This document shows, piece after piece, positions 43,631 through 52,941 of a stretch of 64,000 bases of DNA; positions within the stretch are counted from its first letter, which is position 1, and every line of letters starts with the position of its first letter. The notes under the pieces were generated by a model that saw only the letters and a list, made by a program, of their open reading frames with translations, was not told the origin of the DNA and did no database searches. A program made the position numbers and the translations under genes. The DNA lies in assembly GCA_963819735.1 (NCBI GenBank), contig CAWFXC010000001.1, forward strand, positions 2,108,001 through 2,172,000, read 5' to 3'. This DNA comes from CAWFXC01 sp963819735 (GTDB lineage: Bacteria; Actinomycetota; Acidimicrobiia; IMCC26256; DASPTH01).

Positions 43631-44305
43631 GTGCGCGTACTCGTCGTCGAAGACGAGGTCAAGATGGCCTCCCTGGTGAAGCGGGCACTCGAGCGCGAGG
43701 GTTACGCGGTCGACGTCGCCGGCACCGGTCAGGACGGCCTGTGGTTGGCGTCGGAGAACGACTACGACGCGGTGGTCCTCGACGTGATGATCCCTCCGCC
43801 GAACGGGTTCGACGTGTGTCGCGAGTTGCGTTCGCGCGGGAGATGGGCGCCCGTACTGCTGCTGACCGCGCGAGACGGTGTCGATGATCGCGTCGCCGGT
43901 CTCGACGCGGGCGCCGACGACTACCTGGCCAAGCCGTTCTCGTTCGCCGAGCTCGCGGCGCGCCTGCGCGCGCTCACACGTCGCGGCGCGGTGCCGCGTC
44001 CTTCCGCGTTGAGCGCCGGTGACCTCAACCTCGATCCGGCGACCCATCGTGTGCGGCGGGCCAACGTCGACATCGATCTGAGCCCGAAGGAGTTCGCGCT
44101 CCTGGAGCTCTTCCTGCGGCACCCCGACGAGGTGCTGACCCGCACTGCGATCCTCGAGCACGCGTGGGACTTCGCGTACGACGGCACTTCGAACGTCGTT
44201 GACGTGTACGTGCGTTATCTGCGCGAGAAGATCGACCGACCGTTCGGACGCGAGACGATCGAGACCGTCCGCGGAGTTGGGTACCGGCTGCGCAGCGCAG
44301 CATGA
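43631..44305 (+). CDS. OmpR/PhoB-type response regulator
   Basis: 224 residues. Receiver domain: VRVLVVEDEVKMASLVKRALEREGYAVDVA, phospho-acceptor Asp in AVVLDVMIPPPNGFDVC, LLLTARDGVDDRVAGLDAGADDYLAKPFSF with Thr and Lys switch residues. The C-terminal winged helix (LSPKEFALLELFLRHPDEVLTRTAILEHAWD, VVDVYVRYLREKI, IETVRGVGYRL) is of the OmpR type. It controls transcription in response to the kinase encoded 7 nt downstream. Confidence 0.94.
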   Translation: MRVLVVEDEVKMASLVKRALEREGYAVDVAGTGQDGLWLASENDYDAVVLDVMIPPPNGFDVCRELRSRGRWAPVLLLTARDGVDDRVAGLDAGADDYLAKPFSFAELAARLRALTRRGAVPRPSALSAGDLNLDPATHRVRRANVDIDLSPKEFALLELFLRHPDEVLTRTAILEHAWDFAYDGTSNVVDVYVRYLREKIDRPFGRETIETVRGVGYRLRSAA

Positions 44306-44312
44306 ACCGGTC

Positions 44313-45707
44313 GTGAGGTTCCGCCCTCGTACGTTGCGAGGTCGAATCACCCTCATCTTCGCGCTCGTCACATTGGTGTTGTCGACCTTGGTGGGTGTGC
44401 TCGTCGACATCCAGTACCGCACCGCGCTGACCTCCGCGCTCGACCAGGGGCTCGAGACGCGATTCCTCGCCGCTTCGCAACAGGTGAAGAGCGCGGACGG
44501 TTCCGAGGTGCGCCCGCCGATCCCCGACGACGAGGCCCTCGCGCAGATCATCGACGCCAACGGCGACGTCGTCGCGGCCTCGCCCCGCGTGTTGCGCACC
44601 CGCCGGGTGCTCACGATGAGCCAGCTCGAACGGGCGCGCATGCACCGCATCACGGTCGTGAGCGACGCCGGGCCCCGCGGCGACCGCGTGCGGCTCCGCG
44701 CCGGCCTGGTCAAGGGCACCGGTGACGTCGTCGTGGTCGGTTCCACGCTCGAGGAGTCGACGCGGGCGCAGCGCCGGCTCGAGCTCGCGCTCGCGGTGGG
44801 GCTCCCCCTGCTCGCCGGCCTGGTGACACTCGCCGGTTGGTTCCTCGCCGGCGCCGCGCTGTCGCCGGTGCAGGAGATGATCGAGGACGCCGACGTGATC
44901 TCGGCGCGTTCGGCGAGTGAGCTGAGCCGGCGACTCACGGTACCGGAGAACGCCGGCGAAGAGCTGGCCGAGCTCGCGCGCCGACTGAACCACCTGCTCG
45001 AGCGAATCGAGGGCGCGCTGCAACACGAGCGCATGTTCCTCGACGACGCGAGCCACGAACTGCGCACACCGATCTCGATCGCACGCGGCGAGCTGGAGCT
45101 CGCACGGATGCAGAGCGTCGACGGGTCCGAGACCGCCTCCGCGCTCGATTCGGCGTTGGAGGAGATGGACCGGCTCGACCACTTGGCGGGGAGCCTGCTC
45201 GTGCTGGCTCGCAGCCGCTCGGCCGGGCCGCCACCCGAGACGCGCGTGACGCTGGCCGAGGTCGCGGGACACGCGGTGGAGACGGCGACCGCGGGCGTCG
45301 AGCCGTCGCGCCGTCGCGGCATCGAGCCCCGGGTCGTGGGCAATGCCGTCGTCCTCGGCCACGCCGACGCCCTCGAACGGGCACTGCGCAACATGGTCGA
45401 GAACGCGCTGCGCTACGCCCGCAGCGACGTCGCGGTCACCATCGAGTCGAACGGTGTGGATGCCGTGATCGTGGTGTCCGACGACGGTCCCGGATTCCCG
45501 CCGGAGTGGCTGGAGCAGGGGGTGGGCCGGTTCGCGGCGGGGGACAGCCCCGACACGCACGGCGGGGCCGGCCTCGGGCTGGCGATCGTCGACGCCATCG
45601 CGGCGTCCCACGGCGGGACGGTCGAGGTGGCCGACGGGCCGCACGGCGGCGCCGAGGTACGGCTCCGTCTGCCGTGCGACGGCGTGAGCTTCGAACCCGC
45701 AACATGA
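44313..45707 (+). CDS. Sensor histidine kinase
   Basis: 464 residues from GTG 44313. First membrane helix (ITLIFALVTLVLSTLVGVLV), extracytoplasmic sensor of about 115 residues, second helix (LALAVGLPLLAGLVTLAGWFLAG), HAMP linker, HisKA with LDDASHELRTPISIARGELELA, and HATPase with ENALRYA (N box), VSDDGPGFPP (G1) and GGAGLGLAIVDAI (G2). Partner of the upstream OmpR-type regulator. The sensor domain shows no known ligand fold and the signal is unknown. The next 400 nt contain the second 72-bp repeat array. Confidence 0.93.
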   Translation: MRFRPRTLRGRITLIFALVTLVLSTLVGVLVDIQYRTALTSALDQGLETRFLAASQQVKSADGSEVRPPIPDDEALAQIIDANGDVVAASPRVLRTRRVLTMSQLERARMHRITVVSDAGPRGDRVRLRAGLVKGTGDVVVVGSTLEESTRAQRRLELALAVGLPLLAGLVTLAGWFLAGAALSPVQEMIEDADVISARSASELSRRLTVPENAGEELAELARRLNHLLERIEGALQHERMFLDDASHELRTPISIARGELELARMQSVDGSETASALDSALEEMDRLDHLAGSLLVLARSRSAGPPPETRVTLAEVAGHAVETATAGVEPSRRRGIEPRVVGNAVVLGHADALERALRNMVENALRYARSDVAVTIESNGVDAVIVVSDDGPGFPPEWLEQGVGRFAAGDSPDTHGGAGLGLAIVDAIAASHGGTVEVADGPHGGAEVRLRLPCDGVSFEPAT

Positions 45708-45788
45708 GAGCCGGTGCCAGGTGACGGATCGCCCTGGGTAGGGTGATCACCCTCATGGCGCCCTTCGGTACCGTCCGCAAGGGCCTCC

Positions 45789-46078
45789 TTTGATGGTCGA
45801 CTCCGCTGCGCCCACCGTGGCGGCTCAGTCGGCGGCCGGCCGGCTCCGCTCCGTCTCCACCTTGATGGTCGACTCCGCTGCGCCCACCGTGGCGGCTCAG
45901 TCGGCGGCCGGCCGGCTCCGCTCCGTCTCCTCCTTGATGGTCGACTCCGCTGCGCCCACCGTGGCGGCTCAGTCGGCGGCCGGCCGGCTCCGCTCCGTCT
46001 CCTCCTTGATGGTCGACTCCGCTGCGCCCACCGTGGCGGCTCAGTCGGCGGCCGGCCGGCTCCGCTCCGTCTCCTCCT
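45789..46078. repeat. 72-bp tandem repeat array, locus 2
   Basis: Four almost identical 72-bp units begin at 45791, 45863, 45935 and 46007 (TGATGGTCGACTCCGCTGCG ...). The plus strand is open through all four and would read LMVDSAAPTVAAQSAAGRLR plus four residues per unit. Read on the other strand the units align with those at 30452-30656: both start GGAGACG and end AGTCGACCATCAA, with a shared central GGCCGCCGA and GGGCGCAGCG. The array occupies the gap between the histidine kinase and the MprF-like gene. No promoter, ribosome site or transposase accompanies it. Confidence 0.88.
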
Positions 46079-46114
46079 CGTTCCTCATGTTCCTCTCACC
46101 TGGATTCGGTGAGG

Positions 46115-47941
46115 ATGCGACAGGCGGGACGGTCCGATGATGGCCGTCGCCTGATGGTGGTGCCCGAGTCGATGCCCTCCCACGCAACGGCGTTACCGGA
46201 TGAGCGCATTCGACCGTCCCGGTCGTCCCGCCTCCTTTCTCTCCTGACCCAGCCCCGGGGCCTCGGCCTCGCGGTGGCCGCGGTCGGGGCCATCGGCATC
46301 ATCTCCTCGCTCACCCCCGAGCTGCCGGCGCGGCTCGAGCTGGTCGAGGACCTCGTGGATCCGGTCGTCGTCCACTTCGCCGCCGGCACCGCTGCGCTGA
46401 TCGGCTTCGTGCTCCTGCTCCTCGGGCGGGGACTGGCCCGTCGCCGCCGCAGCGCCTACTTCGCCGCGCTCGTTCTGCTGCTGGTCTCGGCAGTGACACA
46501 CCTGGTGAAGGGCCTCGACGTCGAAGAGGCCGCGCTGGCCGTCGGCGTGATGCTGTTGCTCGTGCGGGCCCGCGACCAGTTCACCGTGCCGCTGCCGCCC
46601 GGCCGGGTGATGCAAGTCGTCCGGGTGGCGATCGTGCTGGTCGTGGCCGACCTCGGGATCGGCGTGGCCGGCCTCGCGCTCGGCGCGTCGCGCCTGCGCG
46701 TCCCGTTCAAGCCGGGCAAGGCTCTGATCGAGGTGGCCCATCGGCTGGGCGGCGCCGAGGGCGCGGTCCATTTCCACGGCGTCGCCCGCCTCTTCCCGCT
46801 CGCCCTCGCGATCCTCGGGTTCCTGAGCGTGGCCGTCCTCCTCGTGGTCGCGTTCGCACCGGCGCGCGCCATCGACTTCGACGACGAGCCTCGCGAGCGC
46901 GTGCGACGACTGCTCGATCGGCCCGACGGCGACACCCTGGATCCGTTCGCCCTCCGCGCCGACAAGCAATACGTGTTCTCGGCCGACGGCCGCGCCGCGG
47001 TTGCCTACCGGTGCGTGGCCGGAGTGGGCCTGGCGTCGGGCGATCCGGTGGGGGAGCCGGCATCGTTCCCCGACGTGCTCGCGCAGTTCGTCGCCCACTG
47101 CGAGGCGCGCGGATGGCGACCCGCGGTGATGGGTGCGCGCAGCGATCGTCTCGACCTCTACCTCGCGGCCGGGCTCCGGGCGCAGTACCTCGGCGACGAA
47201 GCGATCGTCGACGTCGCGTCGTTCACGCTCGACGGGCGGGGGATGCGCGGCGTCCGCCAGGCCGTCAACCGCACCCGCAACTTCGGGATCACGACCGAGG
47301 TCTGCCGCGAGGGCGAGCTCGCCGACGGCCTCCGGAGCGCGCTGCTCGACATCGCGGAACGCGGCCGGAACGGTGCGCCCGAGCGCGGCTTCTCGATGGC
47401 GCTCGACCAGTTGCTCTCGGGACGCGACGGCGACTGCGTGGTGGCGGTCGCGCGCGACGCCGACGGCGTGCCGATCGCGTTCCAGCGTTACGCGCCGTGC
47501 AAGGCTGGCACCGGGCTCTCGCTCGACGCGATGCGCCGCGACGACGCCGGCCCCAACGGTGTGAACGAGCGGTTGATCGTCGACACGATCGAGTGGGCGC
47601 GGGCGCTCGGCATGCACGAGGTGTCGCTCAACTTCGCGTTCTGCAAGGACCTGATCGACGACGAAGGATGCTTGTCGACGGGCCAACGGGCCCAGGCCTG
47701 GGTCGTGCGACGGCTCAATCCGTACTTCCAGATCGAGTCCCTGCTCCGCTTCAACGCCAAGTTCCGCCCCCGCTGGGTGCCGCGGTACCTGGTCTACGGG
47801 ACGCTCGGCGACCTGGCGGTGGTGGGCGCGGCCGCCGCCAGCGCCGAAGGCTTCCTGCCCTTCGATCGCCGGCACGGATGGTCGCCCGTCGTGAATGACT
47901 TGCAACCGGCCGACGGTTCGGGCACACTGGTTGGCCGATGA
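46115..47941 (+). CDS. Phosphatidylglycerol lysyltransferase-like membrane protein (MprF/LysX N-terminal type)
   Basis: 608 residues; alternative starts are GTG 46109 and ATG 46154. The first 240 residues hold about six membrane helices (LGLAVAAVGAIGIISSL, VVHFAAGTAALIGFVLLLLG, AYFAALVLLLVSAVTHLVKG, VVRVAIVLVVADLGIGVAGLALG, LFPLALAILGFLSVAVLLVVAFA). The C-terminal 320 residues are a DUF2156 tandem GNAT fold: KQYVFSADGRAAVAYRCVAGVGLASGDPVGE, GMRGVRQAVNRTRNFGI, PERGFSMALDQLL, LNFAFCKDLID and KFRPRWVPRYLVY. MprF and LysX move an amino acid from tRNA to a lipid head group; no lysyl-tRNA synthetase domain is fused here. Its stop overlaps the ATG of the ilv leader peptide. Confidence 0.82.
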   Translation: MRQAGRSDDGRRLMVVPESMPSHATALPDERIRPSRSSRLLSLLTQPRGLGLAVAAVGAIGIISSLTPELPARLELVEDLVDPVVVHFAAGTAALIGFVLLLLGRGLARRRRSAYFAALVLLLVSAVTHLVKGLDVEEAALAVGVMLLLVRARDQFTVPLPPGRVMQVVRVAIVLVVADLGIGVAGLALGASRLRVPFKPGKALIEVAHRLGGAEGAVHFHGVARLFPLALAILGFLSVAVLLVVAFAPARAIDFDDEPRERVRRLLDRPDGDTLDPFALRADKQYVFSADGRAAVAYRCVAGVGLASGDPVGEPASFPDVLAQFVAHCEARGWRPAVMGARSDRLDLYLAAGLRAQYLGDEAIVDVASFTLDGRGMRGVRQAVNRTRNFGITTEVCREGELADGLRSALLDIAERGRNGAPERGFSMALDQLLSGRDGDCVVAVARDADGVPIAFQRYAPCKAGTGLSLDAMRRDDAGPNGVNERLIVDTIEWARALGMHEVSLNFAFCKDLIDDEGCLSTGQRAQAWVVRRLNPYFQIESLLRFNAKFRPRWVPRYLVYGTLGDLAVVGAAAASAEGFLPFDRRHGWSPVVNDLQPADGSGTLVGR

Positions 47942-47973
47942 CCGCTCACACCAGCATCCTCGTAGTTACCTAG
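47938..47973 (+). CDS. ilvBNC leader peptide
   Basis: Eleven codons: M-T-A-H-T-S-I-L-V-V-T then TAG. The run Ile-Leu-Val-Val puts codons for all three branched-chain amino acids just before a terminator hairpin and ilvB, as in known actinobacterial ilv leaders. The ATG overlaps the stop of the MprF-like gene (ATGA). Confidence 0.85.
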   Translation: MTAHTSILVVT

Positions 47974-48002
47974 CGCACGGCGCGCCTTCGCGCCCGTGCG
48001 CT
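47972..48002 (+). promoter_or_regulatory. ilvBNC attenuator, first hairpin
   Basis: AGCGCACGG ... CCGTGCGCT, a 9-bp outer stem with an inner CGCG/CGCG stem. It begins at the leader stop codon and would be disrupted by a ribosome stalled on the Ile-Leu-Val-Val codons. Confidence 0.7.
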
Positions 48003-48006
48003 TTCA

Positions 48007-48032
48007 CCCCTCGCTTAGGCGGGGGGTTTTTT
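48007..48032 (+). terminator. ilvBNC attenuator terminator
   Basis: CCCCTCGC-TTAG-GCGGGGGG (8-bp stem with one T-G pair) followed by six T. This is a textbook intrinsic terminator, rare in such a GC-rich sequence. It lies 88 nt before ilvB, so it must be conditional. Confidence 0.88.
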
Positions 48033-48120
48033 CTGCCCAAAATCCTGACTCGTCGAACGATCCGCACGCCCGTCCAGCAGCAAGCCCAAGAGACAGCCCA
48101 CCAGACAGAAGGCACCCACG

Positions 48121-49845
<1,725 letters not shown>

Positions 49846-49847
49846 AG

Positions 49848-50378
49848 ATGGCTACTACGAACCACCACATCTTGACCGTGTTGGTGGAGAACAAGTTCGG
49901 GGTGCTGTCGCGTGTCGCGGGGTTGTTCGCCCGACGCGGCTTCAACATCGTGTCGCTCGCGGTGAGCCCCACCGAGGACGAGCACTTCAGCCGTATGACC
50001 ATCGTGGTCGACGCGGATTCTGCGCCGCTGGAGCAGATCACCAAGCAGCTCAACAAGCTGATCCCGGTGCTGAAGATCGCCGAGCTGCACCCCGACGAAG
50101 CGGTCGAGCGCGAGCTCATGTTGGTCACGGTGAAGGCCACCGCCGAGCTGCGGTCGCAGATCACCGAGCTGGCGTCGATCTTCCAGGCCCGCATCGACGA
50201 CGTCGGCCACGACGCGCTCACGATCCAGGTGGCGGGGGCGCCGCAGAAGCTCGACGCGATGACCGACCTGCTCGCCCCGTTCGGCATCATCGAGCTGCAG
50301 CGCACCGGCCGCATCGCCCTGCCCAAGCTCGCCCGCCGCCCGGCCAAGCTCCGTGCGGTCCGCAATCGGGCCGTCTGA
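49848..50378 (+). CDS. ilvN: Acetolactate synthase, small regulatory subunit
   Basis: 176 residues. N-terminal ACT domain: HHILTVLVENKFGVLSRVAGLFARRGFNIVSLAVSPTED, which binds valine for feedback inhibition, then the C-terminal domain ELMLVTVKATAELRSQITELASIFQARIDDV and LDAMTDLLAPFGIIELQRTGRIAL. It activates and regulates IlvB. It begins 2 nt after ilvB and ilvC follows after 37 nt. Confidence 0.95.
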   Translation: MATTNHHILTVLVENKFGVLSRVAGLFARRGFNIVSLAVSPTEDEHFSRMTIVVDADSAPLEQITKQLNKLIPVLKIAELHPDEAVERELMLVTVKATAELRSQITELASIFQARIDDVGHDALTIQVAGAPQKLDAMTDLLAPFGIIELQRTGRIALPKLARRPAKLRAVRNRAV

Positions 50379-50415
50379 CAGACTGCTGCGCCGCAGCACA
50401 ACGAGTGGAGAATCA

Positions 50416-51444
50416 ATGCCTGCCACGATCTACTACGACGACGACGCCGACCTCAGCCTGTTGGAGGGCCGCAAGGTCGCGGTCCTGGGTTACGGGTCGC
50501 AGGGCCACGCCCACGCCTTGAACATGCTGGAGTCGGGGGTCGACGTGCGCGTCGGCCTGCGCGAGGGGTCGTCTTCGTGGGCGAAGGCGCAGGAGGCGGG
50601 GCTTCGCGTCGTCACCATTGCCGAGGCGAGCAAGGAAGCCGACGTGATCATGGTCCTGCTCCCCGACACCGAGCAGGCACGCGTCTACAAAGAGGACATC
50701 GAGCCCAACCTCCAAGAACGCGACTCGCTGGCGTTCGCCCACGGGTTCAACATCCACTTCGGTCAGATCACGCCGCCGAAGGGCGTCGACGTGTGGATGA
50801 TCGCACCCAAGGGGCCCGGCCACCTGGTGCGGCGCACGTTCGAGGAAGGCGGCGGCGTGCCCGCGTTGGTCGCGGTGTCGGCCGACGAGACGGGCAAGGC
50901 CAAGCAGACCGCACTCGCGTACGCCCGGGCGATCGGCGCCACGCGTGCGGGAGTGCTCGACACCACGTTCGAAGAAGAGACCGAGACCGACCTGTTCGGT
51001 GAGCAGGTCGTGTTGTGTGGTGGTCTCGTCGAGCTCATCAAGGCGAGCTACGAGACGCTCGTGAACGCGGGCTACCAGCCGGAGTCGGCCTACTTCGAGA
51101 CGCTCCACGAGGTGAAGCTCATCGTCGACCTCATCTACGAGGGCGGCATCGCGAACATGCGCTACTCGATCTCCGACACCGCCGAGTACGGCGACATGAC
51201 GCGTGGCCCGCGCATCGTCACCGACGACACGCGTGCGGAGATGAAGCAGATCCTCGACGAGATCCAGACCGGCAAGTTCGCTCAGGAGTGGATCCTCGAG
51301 AACCAGGCCGGGCGGCCGGTGTTCAACGCGCTGCGCAAGAAGTCGGCGGAGCATCCGATCGAAGAGGTGGGGGATCGCCTCCGATCGATGATGCCGTGGA
51401 TTGGGCAGGGCAAGGCGAAGCCGCGGGACGTCTCGGGGGGCTGA
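50416..51444 (+). CDS. ilvC: Ketol-acid reductoisomerase (class I)
   Basis: 342 residues, class I length. N-terminal Rossmann fold: VAVLGYGSQGHAHALNMLESGVDVRVGLREGSSSWAKA, whose Arg and Ser residues suit NADPH. Mid motifs are AHGFNIHFGQITPP, MIAPKGPGHLVRRTFEEGGGVP and FEEETETDLFGEQ (Mg ligands Asp and Glu), then the knotted domain FETLHEVKLIVDLIYEGGI and YSISDTAEYGD. It converts acetolactate or acetohydroxybutyrate to the dihydroxy acid, third step of branched-chain synthesis here. The next step enzyme may be the divergent dehydratase at 40.9 kb or one elsewhere. Confidence 0.96.
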   Translation: MPATIYYDDDADLSLLEGRKVAVLGYGSQGHAHALNMLESGVDVRVGLREGSSSWAKAQEAGLRVVTIAEASKEADVIMVLLPDTEQARVYKEDIEPNLQERDSLAFAHGFNIHFGQITPPKGVDVWMIAPKGPGHLVRRTFEEGGGVPALVAVSADETGKAKQTALAYARAIGATRAGVLDTTFEEETETDLFGEQVVLCGGLVELIKASYETLVNAGYQPESAYFETLHEVKLIVDLIYEGGIANMRYSISDTAEYGDMTRGPRIVTDDTRAEMKQILDEIQTGKFAQEWILENQAGRPVFNALRKKSAEHPIEEVGDRLRSMMPWIGQGKAKPRDVSGG

Positions 51445-51597
51445 GTCTCTCTACCCCGGGCGCGCGGTGTCGGGCGCGTCGGCTTCGTTGCGTCGGGGCG
51501 GGGCGCCGGTCACGGAGCACCCGTGCTCGCTCGTTCGCGGCTCCGCTCGCCTGGCGGCTCGCTTCGCACGCTCGCTGCGCGCGGCCACTCCGCACCC

Positions 51598-51616
51598 GGC
51601 GCCCCTCTGGGGCGCC
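51598..51616. terminator. Hairpin after ilvC
   Basis: GGCGCCCC-TCT-GGGGCGCC, perfect 8-bp stem with a 3-nt loop, no T-tract. It lies 154 nt after ilvC and 42 nt before plsY. The rest of the 214-nt gap is composed of CGCTCGCTGCGC-like low-complexity sequence. Confidence 0.5.
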
Positions 51617-51646
51617 GTGGCGTGCGGGCCGGCGGGTGCGCGGCCG

Positions 51647-51652
51647 TAGGGT
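51647..51652 (+). promoter_or_regulatory. -10 box for leaderless plsY
   Basis: TAGGGT, six bases before ATG 51659. Confidence 0.45.
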
Positions 51653-51658
51653 TCTGGC

Positions 51659-52270
51659 ATGTCGGATGTCTGGCGGGTTGTCGTCGGGGCTTTGGTGGGG
51701 TATCTGGTGGGGACGTTTCCGACGGCGGATCTGGTGACGCGGTTGGTGACGCGGGGGGCGGTCGACATTCGGACGAGTGGGAGCGGCAATCCGGGTGGGT
51801 TGAACGCGGTGCGGGTCATCGGGAAGAAGTGGGGCGCGGTGGTGATCGTGCTCGACTCGGCCAAGGGGGCGCTGGCCGGTTTCATTGGCCTGGCGATCGG
51901 TGACGCGGCGGCGTACGCGGCGGGCACCGCGGTGGTGGCCGGGCACTGCTGGCCGGTGTGGACGGGATTCCGGGGCGGCAAGGGAGTGGCGGCGGCGGGC
52001 GGGTCGTTCGCGTCGGTGTTCCCCCCGTTGTTCGTCCTCGACGGGATCGTCACCGGGGCGGTGGCGGTGGCGACACGCCGGTCCACGGTCGCGGTCCGCA
52101 CCGCGTGCGGGGTCTGGGTCGTCGCGGCCGGCGTGTGGTGGGCGGCGGGGCTGTCGAACTGGTGGGGCCCCGACCCCGGGCCGGGGTTGCTCGTGTACGG
52201 CGTGCTCGGGGCCGGCATGGTGCTGTGGCGCTTCCAAACGGCGGCTCGACTCGGCGGACCGTCACTGTAA
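51659..52270 (+). CDS. plsY: Glycerol-3-phosphate acyltransferase PlsY
   Basis: 203 residues, five to seven membrane helices. The family motifs are present: TSGSGNPGGLNAVRVIGKKWG (motif 1, here N-A-V-R rather than N-x-x-R), GHCWPVWTGFRGGKGVA (motif 2), and hydrophobic AAGTAVVAGH. It acylates glycerol 3-phosphate from acyl phosphate, the first step of membrane lipid synthesis. The C-terminal third (WWAAGLSNWWGPDPGPGLLV) is less conserved, which lowers certainty slightly. Confidence 0.87.
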   Translation: MSDVWRVVVGALVGYLVGTFPTADLVTRLVTRGAVDIRTSGSGNPGGLNAVRVIGKKWGAVVIVLDSAKGALAGFIGLAIGDAAAYAAGTAVVAGHCWPVWTGFRGGKGVAAAGGSFASVFPPLFVLDGIVTGAVAVATRRSTVAVRTACGVWVVAAGVWWAAGLSNWWGPDPGPGLLVYGVLGAGMVLWRFQTAARLGGPSL

Positions 52271-52344
52271 AGTCTTCCCGAATCGGGTGCGGCGAGTGAT
52301 CCAGGCGGGGTCCTGCGCCGAATGGCTCTCCGATGGGGGACCAG

Positions 52345-52941
52345 ATGACTACTTCGGCCGACCGGCCCACGGCGGAGCGCGTCGTACGTCCGAGTGGGTG
52401 GGAGCGCGACGTGCGCGGCCGGGTCATGGCGGGCGACGATTCCGGGCTCCGCGAGGTCTACGACCAGTTCGCGTCGTTCGTCTACGGATTGGCGCTGCGG
52501 GTCATCGGCGACGCCCGGGCCGCGGAAGACGTCAGCCAGGACGTGTTCGTGTGCTTCTGGGAACGGCCCGCCGCCTTCGATCCCGAACGCGGCAGCCTGC
52601 GCACCTGGTTGGGCACCTTGGCCCACCGTCGCGCCGTCGACTACGTGCGACGCGAAGAGGCGCGGCGCCGGCGCGCCGAGCGCGAGGCGGCCCGGGCCAT
52701 CTCGCTCCCCGACGTCGACGAGATGGCCACTGCGCTGCTCGCCGCCGAACGAGTGCGGGCCGCGATCGATCAGCTGCCGTTCGAACAGCGCCGCGCCGTG
52801 TATCTCGCATACTTCGACGGGAAGACCTACCGTCGGGTCGCCGAGGTGCTCGGGATCCCCGAGGGCACCGCGAAATCGCGGTTGCGGCTGGGGCTGCGCC
52901 GCATCGCCGACGCACTACAGGCTGAAGGAGGCGAGTGGTGA
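52345..52941 (+). CDS. ECF RNA polymerase sigma factor
   Basis: 198 residues from ATG 52345 (GGGGGA upstream); ATG 52333 is a less likely start. Region 2: REVYDQFASFVYGLALRVIGDARAAEDVSQDVFVCFWER, GSLRTWLGTLAHRRAVDYVRREE. Region 4: LPFEQRRAVYLAYFDGKTYRRVAEVLGIPEGTAKSRLRLGLRRI. No region 3, as in ECF factors. It overlaps the following anti-sigma gene by 4 nt (GTGA), as sigma/anti-sigma pairs usually do. Confidence 0.93.
   Translation: MTTSADRPTAERVVRPSGWERDVRGRVMAGDDSGLREVYDQFASFVYGLALRVIGDARAAEDVSQDVFVCFWERPAAFDPERGSLRTWLGTLAHRRAVDYVRREEARRRRAEREAARAISLPDVDEMATALLAAERVRAAIDQLPFEQRRAVYLAYFDGKTYRRVAEVLGIPEGTAKSRLRLGLRRIADALQAEGGEW

Noticed and set aside
45790..46140. 116-codon ORF made of the 24-residue repeat
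   Set aside because: No ribosome site or promoter, and the repeat also exists elsewhere in the opposite orientation. It is kept as a DNA repeat rather than a gene, although the frame conservation is reported as a finding.
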